Shown here one piece after another: positions 49,550 through 63,043 of a stretch of DNA of 64,000 bases; positions within the stretch are counted from its first letter, which is position 1, and each line of letters begins with the position of its first letter. The stretch comes from Acanthococcus lagerstroemiae (taxonomy: Eukaryota > Arthropoda > Insecta > Hemiptera > Eriococcidae). The translations under genes and the position numbers were made by a program. A model generated the notes under the pieces. It saw only the letters and a list, made by a program, of their open reading frames with translations. It made no database searches and was not told where the DNA came from. The stretch lies in the NCBI GenBank assembly GCA_031841125.1, contig CM063106.1, positions 36,514,001-36,578,000 on the forward strand, given 5' to 3'.

Positions 49550-50700
49550 CAACGTCACGAAGTGTTCGACCGGGGAAGAGAGAGAGGGATACCTGTTTCA
49601 TAAATTACTCGACCAGAGTTCACATATTATGTGCCTGTGTATGGCCGCCAATGAACGAACACAACCAACCCACCGGTCGATCGTTCGCCGTTGAAGCGCC
49701 TAGGACCGGACGGAGCTCTGGCCGGCGTTTATTTATGCAAATTCATTATCTTTCATCGTTCCTTCTGTACGTGGACGTGGACGCTCGAAAAAATGGTACT
49801 GCAAACGATTACGAATTTTGGTCGAGTTTTTCAGTTATTGAACTATTATCTATTTCTGCGGCGATGATCGCGAACTACTGTATACAGCGAGGAGACGGGC
49901 ACTGCAGAAATCGTATACTCCTAGTAGCGACCCTGATCGACCCCGACAGCATGATTAATGACTGGCAGGCAAAATGACCCGCGTTAATGAACTATCTGAC
50001 CTACTGTGATGAAGCACTCGAAAAAATTATGATCGTAACCACACTGGCCCTTTTTATGTGGCATAGCAAGAGAAGAGAGAACTAGAGACAGCTGGGCATA
50101 GGGCGGATGGTACGCGGATTAAATTATGTCCTTTTACTGGAAGAAAAAGGTCGCTCTCGGTAGCCGAAACTACTCGGGGCGTTGGAGCGTGCGTTCGAAA
50201 ATAATGTGTGTGGTGTGTGTGAATAGGGATGGGTGTGTGTGTGTGTGTGTGTACGTCGAAGAAACGTCGGAAATTTGATAGAGTTTCGCGAAGTCTGGAC
50301 GAAGGGAATGCGAACCGGGAAAATCGATTTTGCGTGCGTCGTTGCGGTGCAAAGGCTGGTATCGAGCCCTAAAACTGAATATATATGTACGGACGAGCAC
50401 GAAACGAGGATTCTGTGGTACCGCGCGTTCAGCTCGGAAATTTTGCGTCCGGTTACTGTTTCCAGATTGTGTGCGACACGAACTATCGGAGGGAGTGTTC
50501 CGGGGAAAAAACTTTTTTAATAACTTTGCACTCGAACGTGGCCAGGGTTTTTGACTACTGAAATTAACGTTCACTCGGTTTGTAACGTCACCGGGTCGTT
50601 TCTGCGTTTTACCTGGTCGCGCAAATGGCCCAATAAAAACGTAATGAACTCGATGCTTTATCTCGACTTTAACCTTCGGGTAACGATGGCTCGGAAAATG
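49550..50700. other. CpG-richer intronic patch
   Basis: Noticeably more CpG than nearby intron (for example CGCCTAGGACCGGACGG near 49697-49713). No coding gene recognised; possible alternative promoter or enhancer. Confidence 0.3.
50205..50252. repeat. GT microsatellite
   Basis: GTGTGTGTGG...GGGTGTGTGTGTGTGTGTGT, interrupted once by GAATAGGGAT. Confidence 0.95.
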
Positions 50701-51248
50701 GAATTCTTAAAACTGACGTTATCGTCGGTATTGTGTAGCGAGGGCGGTGATGAAGTCCAAAGGTTTTTGGTTGAGAGCTTGTAATTTGTCAGTAGCGTAT
50801 GTAGTTTGCATCACAGCACTGACATCGCGTGGAATTTCTACATAGATGCCTGGGGAAATGGACCTGAAGCTGTGTGTCAGACATACGGCCTGTGAGCTCT
50901 GTATATCTGTAAATTACTTCGTAAATTGTGTGAAATACTGAGAGCCAGATTATGGCTTCTGGGGCTCGTGAGTGTATAGGGCCGTCTGTTCCCAGAGTCT
51001 CATAAACTCCGAAAAATTGAAAATGCGCATTGTAACTCATAAGAACGTACTAGAAAATACAAGATGCAAATTTGAACCTAAAAACTCTTGTAAACATTAG
51101 GAGCAAACTTCAATACAGAAATTTTCAGTGCTGCCAATACATCTGATAAACTGATCTGGGTGCGAAAAATTTCGTACAGAATACTGCATTAGATATTAGC
51201 TTGGTTTAAGTTAGTCGTATTATAGTCAGTGAGCAATGACATAACAGT

Positions 51249-51444
51249 CTCTCTTTCCAAATTTTACTCTCAACCCGAGCCCTGGAATCCGTCCTTTCGA
51301 GCATTACTTCAGAGACGTCGGGGAGGCTGTGAGGGCTGTCTTAGCCCTCTTCCTAGGTCGAAATGTAAGGAGTTTCTACGTGGGCTCGAACCCGGGACCT
51401 ACGGATTCCGAAACCAGCCGCTGTCCACTCGGCCAATCAGAGTC
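51249..51444 (-). mobile_element. tRNA-derived SINE, copy 2, complete
   Basis: The minus strand has box A TGGCCGAGTGGACAGCG, box B GGTTCGAGCC, body GACCTAGGAAGAGGGCTAAG and tail GATTCCAGGGCTCGGGTTGA. It is flanked by CAATGACATAACAGT (51234-51248) and CAATGACATGACAGT (51445-51459), a 15-bp duplication with one mismatch. This fixes the element's boundaries and shows LINE-type insertion. Confidence 0.92.
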
Positions 51445-51625
51445 CAATGACATGACAGTGTGACCATGTCAATTTTCTAATATCATGGTGAAAAGGGTAC
51501 CTACGATGTGTTCAGAGCATTCTGAAGTGAGAATTTGAAATTTCAATGGAAGGTAAGAAACGGGTAATGTAATTAATGATACCCATACACATATGTACGT
51601 TCGAACTCATTTCTGGAAACACTAT

Positions 51626-52055
51626 AGTGATACTTGAGGAGAGTTACTGGAAATAGGCACTTGAGGTAAAAGTGAATGATTAAATGGAGGACCTGAAGAT
51701 GGTAAGGGATCTTTAGAATCAACGGAAGTCCAAAAAAGTGAAAATGATTAGAATCGGGGTCATACTAGTGGGAGAAAGCGGGCGAGGAAGGTTGGGTTAT
51801 CATTATGGGGGAGAGCAGAAGAGGTAGAAAGTACTTTGATGAAGCCAAATTTTTCCTCATCCTATACCAGTTACAGGAAGGTGAAATTGACTCTGGTTTG
51901 AAAAATATTTGAGTGATACTGGAGAAGAGCTGTTGAAGAAGGACATTTGAGGTAAAATTGAAAAAATGAACCGCGAACTACGATTGGTGAGGGATCTTTA
52001 GGATCAAAAAGATTCCGAAACAGTAAAACGGACTCGGATCCGGGTCATACTTGTG
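51626..52055. repeat. about 145-bp direct duplication, period 285 bp
   Basis: AGTGATACT--GGAGA-GA...TTGAGGTAAAA-TGA...GGGATCTTTAG-ATCAA...GGGTCATACT-GTG occurs at 51626-51770 and 51911-52055. Confidence 0.75.
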
Positions 52056-52785
52056 TGAAGATGCCAGTGACGGAAAATGAGCTAATTGTCTGGGGGGAAA
52101 TAGAGAAGGATGGGTGTTATGAGATGACATTTTTAGGTAAACTGTAGGTATTGAGTGGCTGAAATAGATGATGAGATTGGAGCCAGACTTTACCTAAAAC
52201 AACAAGAAACTGTTGCTGTAGATACCAAGTTTAATGCTATGCGCTGTGTAATCCACCAGGAAGTCACTATGTTAGAAGAACTGTAAAAATAGAGAATGTG
52301 CTGAATTTGTCAAGAAAAGTGTGAACTTGATTTGATCTCACTGGTTCAGTCATCACGTGTTGGAGGCACTCCTGAGAGCAGAAGGCACGCAGTTTTGTGA
52401 GTTGGCCATGGCTTTCCAGTCATTCGGTTTTAAAAAGATTTTGACAAATGCGAGAGCTGGCGCCTACTTTTTTGACAAGAAGAAAGCAGACAGTGGATAC
52501 GTTTGATGACATGAACTGACTTGCAGAATTACGCCTTCACTGTTGACATTATTAGCTATTTGAATGAGTTGACCCCTCAAACTACCAAGAAGAAAGTTGA
52601 AGTGTTTAAATTAATACTCTACTTACAGAACAATTTCTTCTTCTGTCAGGAGTATTGTAGTTCGTACAGTGAGACATAGTAATAACATTTCAAATATACA
52701 CAACCTGAAGTGCGGCTTTGGCCTCGGGTTTGATAATTTTGTAATGTGCGAGTATGAGATTCTTCTTTATTTGGATCTCCATTTT

Positions 52786-53166
52786 CAAGATGTCTACAGG
52801 TTTGGAAAATTTGAAAAGTTTGGAAAAAGTCAGGAATTTGAAAAGTAGGTCAGGAAGTTTGTAAATAGTCAGTAAATTCAACAATATTTTTAAGAAGTTT
52901 GGAAAAACACAAAGAATGAACTCACGGAAAAATTTTTTCGTCGTTTAATTTTATTTCAGCAGTCCCAAGAGTCGTATTCTACAAATAAAATGCTTTCACC
53001 CAAAATTCAACTTCAAATTTCAGTTCATTTTAACCATAGCGTCGAGTAGTATAAGCATAAATATATTATACTCGTACTCTCTATGCTGTAAAGGTTTAAA
53101 GAAAAGAAAAGAAAAAGTTTGGAAAAAGTCAGGAATTTATATTTTTCCATTCTTGTAGACACCTTG
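52786..53166. mobile_element. MITE (CAAGATGTCTACAGG ends)
   Basis: The left end is CAAGATGTCTACAGG and the right end CTTGTAGACACCTTG. The interior has repeated TTTGGAAAAAGTCAGGAATT. Same family as 38561 and 43614. No clear duplication. Confidence 0.7.
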
Positions 53167-56100
53167 ATTTTAATTTGATGTGGAAAAAGCCGACTATGGA
53201 TTGCGCATGGAGCTTATAGAAATCCAGTGTGATTCAGTGTTAGAAGAAAAGCACCTCAAGTTTCTATCCCCATGGTTACATTGTCCGGAAAACTTCAGTG
53301 AAGTGCCGTAGAGCATTTCGGTACCTGTAAAGGGCTAACATTCTCGGAACAGTTGTGGATGAAATGGAGAAATAATCGACTCTGAGATTTGCTTTTCCTG
53401 TACGTTGTGCGACAGTGCTAATGTTGCTTAGTGCTCTTCAGTCTGTGTCGACTTCACCATAAATGTGGAGGGCGAGGTTGCTCTGGAAGTCCCGCAGGCG
53501 TAGGCTGACACTTCACTAGAGGGAGCAACCTCTTATTTTTCAGAGATAGATCACCTATGGGTAAAAGGGTAAAAACTTCGTGCTGTAAAAAGCAAAAAAT
53601 AGCCAGAAAGAAGCAATAAAAACGAGAAAAAGGTAATAGCCTTTATGCTGGAGAAGGGTTCCGTTTAGGGGCCTTTCTGTTGGAGAGAGGCTTTGGTTCA
53701 GGGGAGTACTGCTCTTATTTACCCCGTCACTCCTTCCGACGCGACGGATCGGAAGTCCCTTCCCATTCCGAAAATTTAAAAGTTACGTATGGACGGCGAG
53801 AGGGGCTAAGCTTTGTCGTACAAAGTCTTGGGTGATGCAAGTGAATAACATTCCAGTTCTCCCCTTTCTCTTGAGAAGCTTACCTTTCTTTACCGGGTTC
53901 CAAAATGTCATCTCTCCAGACACTCCGAGTTACTACATCTGCGTATGTGGTTTGAAAGGAAGTGACTCAGGTTGATCTGAGCATCACGGACAGCCTACAT
54001 CACGAAAACCAGAATCGACCAGATGAACTCTTCACCGTGGTAGGTCGCATTGTACACATAGGATTTAAAACAATTAAACGGAGCTCACTGGCTCAGTTCA
54101 GCCTTGGAAGCAATTTTCTACTCTTTCGGACCGTCAGCATAATATTGTGTTCCCATCTTTTCGCCCAATTCGTGAAAATGTACTTCAATAATTGCGTCCT
54201 TCTCGGTCATTTACTGCTACGCATGTACACGATAGCGTGAGATTTTGTGCGTCATTTCTGATAGCAAAAGAAGATAGAAAAATGTTTTGGCGCCATGTTT
54301 GTGAGCTGTTAATTTACCATGCGATATATTATTGTGGTGTAAATTTTTATTTTCGTTTCTCTCTCTCGTCGATGGATAATATATGTAGTCTGCTGATGCA
54401 AATTATCATCGATCGTATCTATAGGCCATGGTGGGGAGTTGTGAACTGGAGTTGTGTGTATTCTGAAATAGCAATTCCAAAAGAATCCTTTTTAGGTGAA
54501 TGTGACTTGAGCATCAGTCGATGGTGATTTTGAAAACCGGTTTCAATCTTTTGATTGACAAAAATCCTTATTCGTTTCAAAAATGACGCATTGTTATGCA
54601 GTTTATGAAAGATGTATTCCCGATTTCGACTCGAAGCTGCCCAGCTACCCTACCAATCCGTACACGCTGTCTCGGTTAAAAAGTATCTTATTCATATCTT
54701 CAGTCTCTCCTGGAGTTTGAAAGTCACTGTCGTGGAATCCGGGAATCGAATATTGTACCTCCCTTATCCTCTCACAGCTTATTTGTGAACTGTGCTAGTT
54801 TCATTAGAGGCCGTTTGGACCCCGTGGTGTCATCAACGTGCGTGAAAGTGACGATTTACATCTGATTATGGGCCAGGAATCTGATTGTTTTCTGCGCTTC
54901 TCAGTCCTTATTAGGTGTTCTGAATAAATTCCGTTGTGGACTATCACAATCCCCTCGTTCGGTACCACTGATTTAATTCATTTTTGAAGCGAACAGAATT
55001 CGACTATTCACAACCAACAGTATCAGCGCAGTCTGGAATATAAAACTCAGCGTATAGCAGTGTGTAACTGACACTGCTCTCTTATGGTTGGTTCCTTTTT
55101 TATCATACGAATTGAAAAAGAAACTGTTGATAAGAGTAACCTCTGTCGTATACTAAACTCGAGAAGGATTTTATCGTATACGTTATAAATAAAAATAAGT
55201 CGGTTCGGAGTTGATCGACGTTGACTGAATGTGTCTGAAAGCTAGCCAAGTAATGACTTAACTACATGGAAACAAGTTACTGCTCGAATGGATTCTATTT
55301 GATGTATACAACAATTTTGCTTGTCGTTTTTTCTTTTTTTACCCCCTTTGAATTTCTCGTGTTTTTTACTTTCGGTACAGAATATAAAAACAAAATAACC
55401 GTCAACAATTTGCGAATTGTCGAATGACGAGTGTACAGACGTGACGAGTAAAGGTCAAGGGGAATGTGAACTTGAATATGGTAATTTCGAATTTTTCAGC
55501 GAAACATCTGAAGGTTTTCGTAACGAATTTGAATAGGACGATGTTTTTAATTATTGGATTTTATGGATTTGTCTCTTTCTAATTGGATATTCAAGTTCTT
55601 GATGGTTGATTTTTAAACTCCTTTGCGGAGGATTCGACATGAGATGATTGTCAAAATGAAGCTGGAAATAGGTTGAGTTTCAGAGATAAAGGAGTTATGT
55701 GGATATTGGCACCAGATATGTCGCGTGAGTCGGATTCTGGTAATGAGGGCTTTTCCACCTATGTTCATATGTGTGCAGGTTTCGTTACTGAATCGACATC
55801 AGTGTCACGAAGGTTCCCAGTAGAGCTGTTGTGATTTGTACGGACCTAGAAAGCATTTGAGTACGTCTGGAGGCATTGTCTTATTTCTTTGGCATACGAA
55901 CTGTGAACGCATTTCTTCAGGAATAGAAAGGGGGTTCTGTCTAAAGTCACGAGAAAATATATGAACTTGGCTTAAAAATTTTAGTTCGAGAATCTTTATT
56001 TAAGCATTCTAGCGTTTATGGATCATTACGTCTTGTCAACATTTCCTTTATTTTACAGCAGCCGCGTTTTTTGACATTGAGTTCTTATTTATCAATCTCA

Positions 56101-58803
56101 GCTGAACTGTACGAGAACTGATGACGTATGGCGGAAATGGTATTTGTGATGTCAGTGGGGTTATTTTAGAAAAACTTGTTTTTGTTTTCCTCGTATCATT
56201 TGGTACGAGACCGTGCCGTGAATATCGAATGTAGCGGAACTGAAAAATGAATCTTGTCTGAGGTCTGAAGAAAGTTCATCTCGTTCAGTAAAAGAAATAT
56301 TAGGATTACTGTGTGAACCGTGAATGACTCAGTCCATACCTGTGTACAATAGGCATTACTAAATTTTTTAGCCGATTTATTTGCAATATTGATGTTTGTG
56401 TTATTGGTTGTTAGTTCCTCATCTAATGTACGACTTGCAGAATGCAGCCAGTCCTCTCATGGGGGAGATTTGGCACTAATGGAGTCTGGATGAGCAATCT
56501 CATTGGCATGATTGGATCTGTTAGAAGGTCTGAGTTACACATGTGTAGTAACATCCATTGCACTACTGAAAATGATGAGTTTCTAACACTCTGAAAATCT
56601 CGACGTATATCTTCTTTCTGCCTCTTGTTATAATATATCTCACTGTCATTAATGTTTTAGCGTAATGAGTACATTTGATGACTTGCGTACTACTGGAATG
56701 AGCTGAATGAATTTTCAATGTGAAAAGCACTTACAGAAGTGAAAAACTACATGATTAGACTGTATGAGAACTGCAACGTTAAAAATTTTCGAAGAGGTAT
56801 AGCTGAAGTTGCTCACAGAAGATACTTGGTACATATTTCACATTGTCAGCGTTTAAATTGCTTCGCGTATGGGAGTAGAGAATGCTGTGGGGCTGTATCC
56901 GGAAATTGAGGAACAAGTTTGTGAAGTTAGTCCCCCTGCAGGGTTTACATTATTGCCTGATGTACGTGCTGCACTGATTCTATTGGGATATATCTGTACT
57001 TGTCCAGTGAAATTAGAGAACGTGAAACTGCACGCGAAATTGGTTTATTCTTACGTCTTCTGTACTCGGTGACGCATACAAGTAACTGTCCATAAAGTAG
57101 GTACTTGATGTTGTCGTTTATTGAAGACTCGGTGGCACCATTTTAATTTGGAATTCAAGCTGATGCCCTTTTACTGCCCGTTTAAACTGCTTACTTTTTT
57201 CCCCCCATCAACACAGACTATTGTCTTAAGAATTTTTCCTTCTGACCGCTTGCCCATATTTCTTCAGTTTCGACAGCTTGGCTCAGCGTTTGAGACTTGT
57301 AAATCTCTGTATGTATCTACTCTGCCGTTTCATATTAAACTGAATGTGCAATTCACCTTGAATCGATGATAGATAATAATTTATTCATACCACATGTACT
57401 GATAACCGATGATCTTTTTATTTGATTGAAGACATTAATCAGTTAAAAGTACGTTCTAGAAAAGCGTCAGGGTGGCAGTTTTCGAGCGTTAATAAGGTAT
57501 CTGGAATACGGAATCACAACCCTGTTGCAGCAAAAATCTATTCATCCTTCTTTGAATTGCATTTTACGTTTTACTTTCATGACCCTACGCTGGTTCGTCT
57601 TCTCGTTCCTTTTGTTCACCGTACAATTAGTTGGTCACCTATGATTGGACCAGTAGACGAAGTCATTCCGTCCAAAAAGAACCTTGAATTTATCGCCGGC
57701 TCCCGACAGATCGGGTATTGAACTTTTTTGTATTATCTTTGTTTCATTCAATTGACCATGCTCTCGATATAATGTTACCTTGCTCGTATTAATTACGGAA
57801 TGAAAGTAAGATCGTAATTCTTGTAATTGTATAATACAAAATATTAAAGATACGGATTGAATTGGTGACACGGGGGGGGGGGACAAGACCCTTTCCGTGC
57901 CAATTGAATTCCCGTAGTATCTGCCAACGACTATGTACGTAGTACGCATGATGGAGTGAAGTATTTCTTGTTGATATTATGAAGTGTTTCCTTGAAAAAC
58001 CAGAGTGATTGGTGTTCTCAATGGAATGAGACCGTGTTACATTAATGTGAGCGAGATTTTAGGCTATTGTAATGCTGTTGATTACACTTGAAACCCTGAT
58101 ATTTGGTCCGTAGTTATGGTACCACTAAGCAAAGCATAAACTATGTCACGAGTCACAAGGCTCGTGAGAGTTCTATTATCTTGTTCGAGGCATAACTGAA
58201 GAGCACACTGCAAACCGTGATGGAATATCTGCCATTATTGACTATTTTTCAAGTACTGTTCAGATTTCTGTTATTAGTGATCCGTACTTTCTTCCCAAAA
58301 TACAACAGGTAGCATTCTGGAAGATGAGGCTAACGCTGTACAATGTTTATACCCGTAAGAATTTCCTGAATTCGGGCAGACGCTGTACAAATTTGGTGTC
58401 CACCCTGAGATTTCATCTCTCAGCTGCATTTGTTCGGCCTCGCTGCGGCCAACATGATCTTTCTTCTAAGGACGTAATTGGGACTTGGAGAGTGTTCCTT
58501 ACCTTACTCGTATGATCGCATTTTAGTTAGACTTTCCAAGTATTGATCTGAATCAAGTGTTGTAGAGGCTTGCTGAATTTAAAAGAAATATAGAACATCA
58601 ACGAATAACAGTTACCAAGTCTCAAATAACAGCCTCACAGAATCTCAAAGAAGTATGGAAGAGTCTTAGCTCGTTTTAAGAGGTCTTGAAGTCTTGTACG
58701 AGTCTTGAGAAATCTTGGCGTGCATTTTCTTTACTACTGTTTTTATTTGAACTACAAAGTACGAAAATCCTTGAACATCTTGATTATCTTCAAGTGCCTT
58801 AAA
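53167..58803. other. intronic DNA, nothing recognised
   Basis: Longest stretch with no defined element. Only short ORFs; the (G)10 run near 57871 is a simple repeat. Confidence 0.5.
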
Positions 58804-59240
58804 GGGTCGTTCATTAATTACGTAAGGGCCCGGGAGGGGGATAATAAAATCTCTACATGACCTTACTTTGGGGGTGGGAGTAGTAAAAGCCATTCTTACG
58901 TAATATTTTATTACGTTAGTTTTAAGATAGCCACCTCTCAGGCGACATATTTTTTGCATGCGGCCGCTAAAGATGAGTAAATAGACGTACTACGAAATTT
59001 GTCTAGAGTGGAAACTCAATGGACCACTTCAAAATGTTTCATAGTGACAGGTTTTCCGCATTAACAAGGTTTAACCCCCTCTCCCCTCCCAAAAATTGAT
59101 TTATTTTAAGGTTTTTTGGAAAAATAATTCAAAAAATCTTACGTAAGAAGGGGGAGGGGTCAGTTAATCTTATATGTCCTTAAAAGGAAGAGAGGGTCAA
59201 AAATGGCTAATATCGTCCTTACGTAATTAATGAATGACCC
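58804..59240. mobile_element. 437-bp TIR element (GGGTCGTTCATTAATTACG ends)
   Basis: The left end GGGTCGTTCATTAATTACGT and the right end ACGTAATTAATGAATGACCC are inverted copies with one mismatch. TTACGTAA words recur inside (58895, 59140). No readable target duplication. Confidence 0.75.
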
Positions 59241-59910
59241 ATAATTAAGTCTGGAAGATTCATAAATAGTGTAGACTAAATTCAGGATTGCCTTAGTGAG
59301 TCTTAAACGAACTTGAAAACGCCTCTTAGCTAGTCTTGAAGACTGCCCCCTCCCTTCTTGAAGGAAAAGTTGAATGGAATGTTGAACGTGAAGTTTCCGA
59401 AAACTGTCGTCTAGTCGGTTATCGAGTGAGTTGAACAATGTTGATTAGTCAGTTTGAAAAATATTTCATTTTCGCAATCAATGAAGCAACAGTTCGTAGC
59501 ACAAATTATTTGAAACTCTCCAGTACTTCTCCATTTTTTTGCTTATCTACTCCCCTAATTACCCCACGAGAGCTTGAATTGATGATCGTAATACGAGAAT
59601 GGGAGAGGGGAATAAACTCGAATCTTCGTTTTTTGAAGTATCCGTCTCCTGAATCGCTTCCTGGATCCGCCTGTGAAAGGAAAGCGAACGGAAGAAAGAA
59701 TTGGTTTAATTTCTCTGTAAAAATTGGTCGGACCGAAAGAGCATCCTAGAATTTTTCATTGTATCCTACTGTCGGCGTGGCTGTTGATGCCTGCCTTGAT
59801 GATACTTGAGAATGGTTGACTTGAGTATTTTCAGTATGATCGGAAAATGTCACAGTCTTATATTTCTCTAGTTTATCTCGAATACGTGAAAAGTGTTTAT
59901 TTGTCTGTGT

Positions 59911-60686
59911 GTTTGTTCGAGGTTGGCGGGTGAACCGTAAGTGCTGGGGGGTTCATACTTTCTGGAAGTGTTCGTATGAACTCTGAACAGGGTTTAGGCT
60001 ACAAAACGTTTCATTACCCTTATTAGAAGGGAGGTCACAAAATTTTGCCCCCTCGGAACCCTCTAATGTTTTTCGACTTGGACGTTTCGGACGTGTTTTA
60101 CATTGAACTTCTTCCACATTATGTTGTAATTTGGCAGCTGTAACTGCCTCCTTCCAGAAGTTATTTAGGGGCAGAAATCTCTAATATACATGAAAATGTT
60201 CGTTTGTCTCTGCCCCTTTGACTCTGAATTCAAAATTACACGCAACTCTGCCCGGAGTCCCCCTTTCTTCCTGCTCTGGAGGGATACTGAGAATGATGAT
60301 GGGGCGCCTAGCTTAGCACTCACTGATCTGTGTGGGAGTGGGTCTGCGTTCTCTGGGGTCTTCTGCCTGTGGTGGGTCTGAGAGGGCTGCTAGTAATACA
60401 ATAAGTGTATGTTTGTTTGTTCGAGGTTGGCGGGTGAACCGTAAGAGCTGACGAATTCCTACTTTCTGGATATGTTCGTTTGAAATCTGGGAAGGTTTTA
60501 GGCTAATTAAAAAAAAGTACCCTTGTTAGGAAGAGGGCACAACATTTTGCCCCCTCTGGGCCCCTAATTTTTTCAGACTTAGGACTTTTTGGAAGTGTTT
60601 TATATTGAACTTATTCACATTCTGTTGAAATTTGGTGGTTGAAACTGTCTCTTTTCAGAAATTATTAGGGAGTTAAAAATCTAAAA
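59911..60686. repeat. about 275-bp duplication, period about 504 bp
   Basis: 59911-60185 and 60415-60686 both start GTTTGTTCGAGGTTGGCGGG and share TGAACCGTAAG, TTTTAGGCTA or GTTTAGGCTA, and ATTTTGCCCCCTC, then diverge gradually. Confidence 0.85.
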
Positions 60687-62694
60687 TTTCCAAAATGAGT
60701 TCGAAGTACCTTATTGTTATATTCATGTCTGAGTTAACGCGACCACTGTATACTTGGAATTGTTTCGTACTCATTCCTGTACCTAACCGTCCATTTTCAG
60801 TTCTGTATCATCTCCAAAAGCCCTAAATTTCAGTTTTTGAAAAATAGTTCTACATCTTTCTGCGAATAAATGAAGATCCTCCGATTGAGTGCAATAGAAG
60901 TCGATGTTCTGAAGGTTTCACGGTGTGTACGGGACCCCCTAGCAACTAGGCGCTGTACCGCTACTCATCCATCAACACACAGGCGCACATAGAACAGAAA
61001 CTAGTTGTTATTGTTTGTCTATAGGTGAAAATGTGTCATGTGTTTCATGTATCAAAATATGAAAACATGAATAACTACAGCTAAAAATATCGTTCACTGT
61101 CATGTATACACGTATTATTACTAATCAGACTTCCAGTTTGGTGGGTGCACAAGTTTATCTACCCTTTCTGAAGAAACATGTATCTACCCAGGTATCTATA
61201 CCTGTGGTTACAGCAAGGGATACCCGTGTAAAACAATACTTGGAAATCAAATATGAGGGAAATTGAGCACCAAATAATTCGTTTCGTTACTAATAACTTG
61301 CATTGTACTGCGTTGCAGAGCTAGATGCCAGTGCAGTGTTACTTCATTTCACTCACTTTAGCCTATGGTCTAGATGAGCCGTGAAGAGGGTCAGCTAGTG
61401 TTACTATATGAATGTGTCTGATTGGTGAAAACGCTCTTCTTGGGGGAAGGTAGGTGGTAGTCAGTGTGAAAAGGTTTTTAGAATTGTTGCCCCTCCGCTC
61501 ATATTTACATTACCATTATTTACTTCGAAAAATGAATTTTCGTTTTAGTTTTCATCACTTGTCATTTCTACAAGCGCGCTTGTGTTTTAAGAAATCATTA
61601 ATTTTTTATTTTCTGTTTTAATCGAATTTTTGGTCGAATGTTATCTACGATCAATTAATAACTCAGTCTGTTGTCTGGGTAGCTGTGTGGAAAAGAAAAA
61701 AGAAAAAGTAATTTCGTACATCAGCGTGTTATCAGATCGTTATGCATTTTTCGTCTATTATCATTTACTAATTTTAATATTAATCGAAAAATAGCATCTT
61801 CGCGCTATTAGGTACTCCCGTTGGAAATTATTACAGAATTATCATGTTCTAGCTTTATGTGATCAGCTCAGCAGTGCCGGGATGGGTCTTCTTAGATAAT
61901 TTCCGTTTTCAGATGATTTGTTGCTTGAAAGAGCGAACGACAGGTGTTATTTGATGGTTCGGGTTGGTTGGAATGTCTGAAAATTTCATTCAGTTCAGTC
62001 CTTTGAGTTGAGTAGAAGGTTCTTCTCATGTTGATAGATTTTTTCCCAGTTTTCCGGATTAAGGAACGCATGTCAGTTCGCATTGGGCTTGCAGAAAAAA
62101 AGTTGCTACGTATTCCTGTTTTTTGTGTATCTGTCAGAATACTTTTACGTACTAATGACCTCGGAGAATTTGAAAGTTGAGGGAAATAACACTTAGCATT
62201 TGTAGAGAAAATTGGATCTATTAGAACTACCTCGCCGAATTGTGTTCATTCTTTTTAGTGGTCACGATAGGGATTGTGGACGTGTGTGTGTGTGTTACTC
62301 GGTAGATTTGTGGAAATAAATGTTCGTCGCTGAATACGTTCGCCTGTAAACAGAGTGGAATGTTCTGCTGGAACTACATATTTTAACTGTAAACAGAGTT
62401 AACGTTTCTTGAGCATATCTCTCAAAACGTCTTTAACACACGGACGTACGAGATGGTAGAAGCGGAACTAAGTCGTTTACCGTTATTACACGAAGATTAA
62501 TTATAATTGCCGTAGTCGTCTTGAACCATGCAAGTGAAATGGAATTATGATGTGATTAGTCTGTTCGGAGTAGTTTAGCGCCAGCTGGCGCAATTTTACT
62601 GTCAATCTTTCCTATTTTTCCACCGTAATGATATGGTCTGAAAAAAGTTCTGATTGTTGAATTTGTGTTATTTTTAGAATTGTAATGGAACACG
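60687..62694. other. intronic DNA, nothing recognised
   Basis: A short (GT)n tract at about 62283-62295 only. Confidence 0.5.
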
Positions 62695-62868
62695 AAATTG
62701 AGTTCTGGTTTTGTCGCGTCGCTCCGTGACTAGGAATACCAGGCGAACTTGTGGCAGCCTGTACGAACTATGTTCAGAGTTGATTTCAATGAAAATTGAG
62801 TACTGGTTATGTTATTGTGCGTAAGTAGGAATATCAGGCGAACTTGGAACAGTCTGTATGATCTACTT
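62695..62868. repeat. about 75-bp tandem duplication, period about 98 bp
   Basis: AAATTGAGT-CTGGTT-TG... then TAGGAATA-CAGGCGAACTTG occurs twice. Confidence 0.75.
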
Positions 62869-62973
62869 ACTTCTTGTGGATTTGGAGCAGTGTTGCTAAC
62901 CCGAACTGAGAGAATATTACGAGTACCGCCTCAATATTTCAGGAGATTTGGGAAGATAGAAAATTTGCTAAAA

Positions 62974-63043
62974 ATTCAGTAGTTTACTGCGGAGTACAGT
63001 AGACTAAAAAATTCAATAGTTTACTGCGGAGTACAGTAGACTA
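62974..63043. repeat. 33-bp unit duplicated, period 37 bp, at the edge of the pogo-like MITE
   Basis: ATTCAGTAGTTTACTGCGGA followed by GTACAGTAGACTA at 62974 is repeated at 63011-63043. The second copy runs into the MITE end, so the first CAGTAGACTA is a duplicated tip of the element. Confidence 0.85.
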
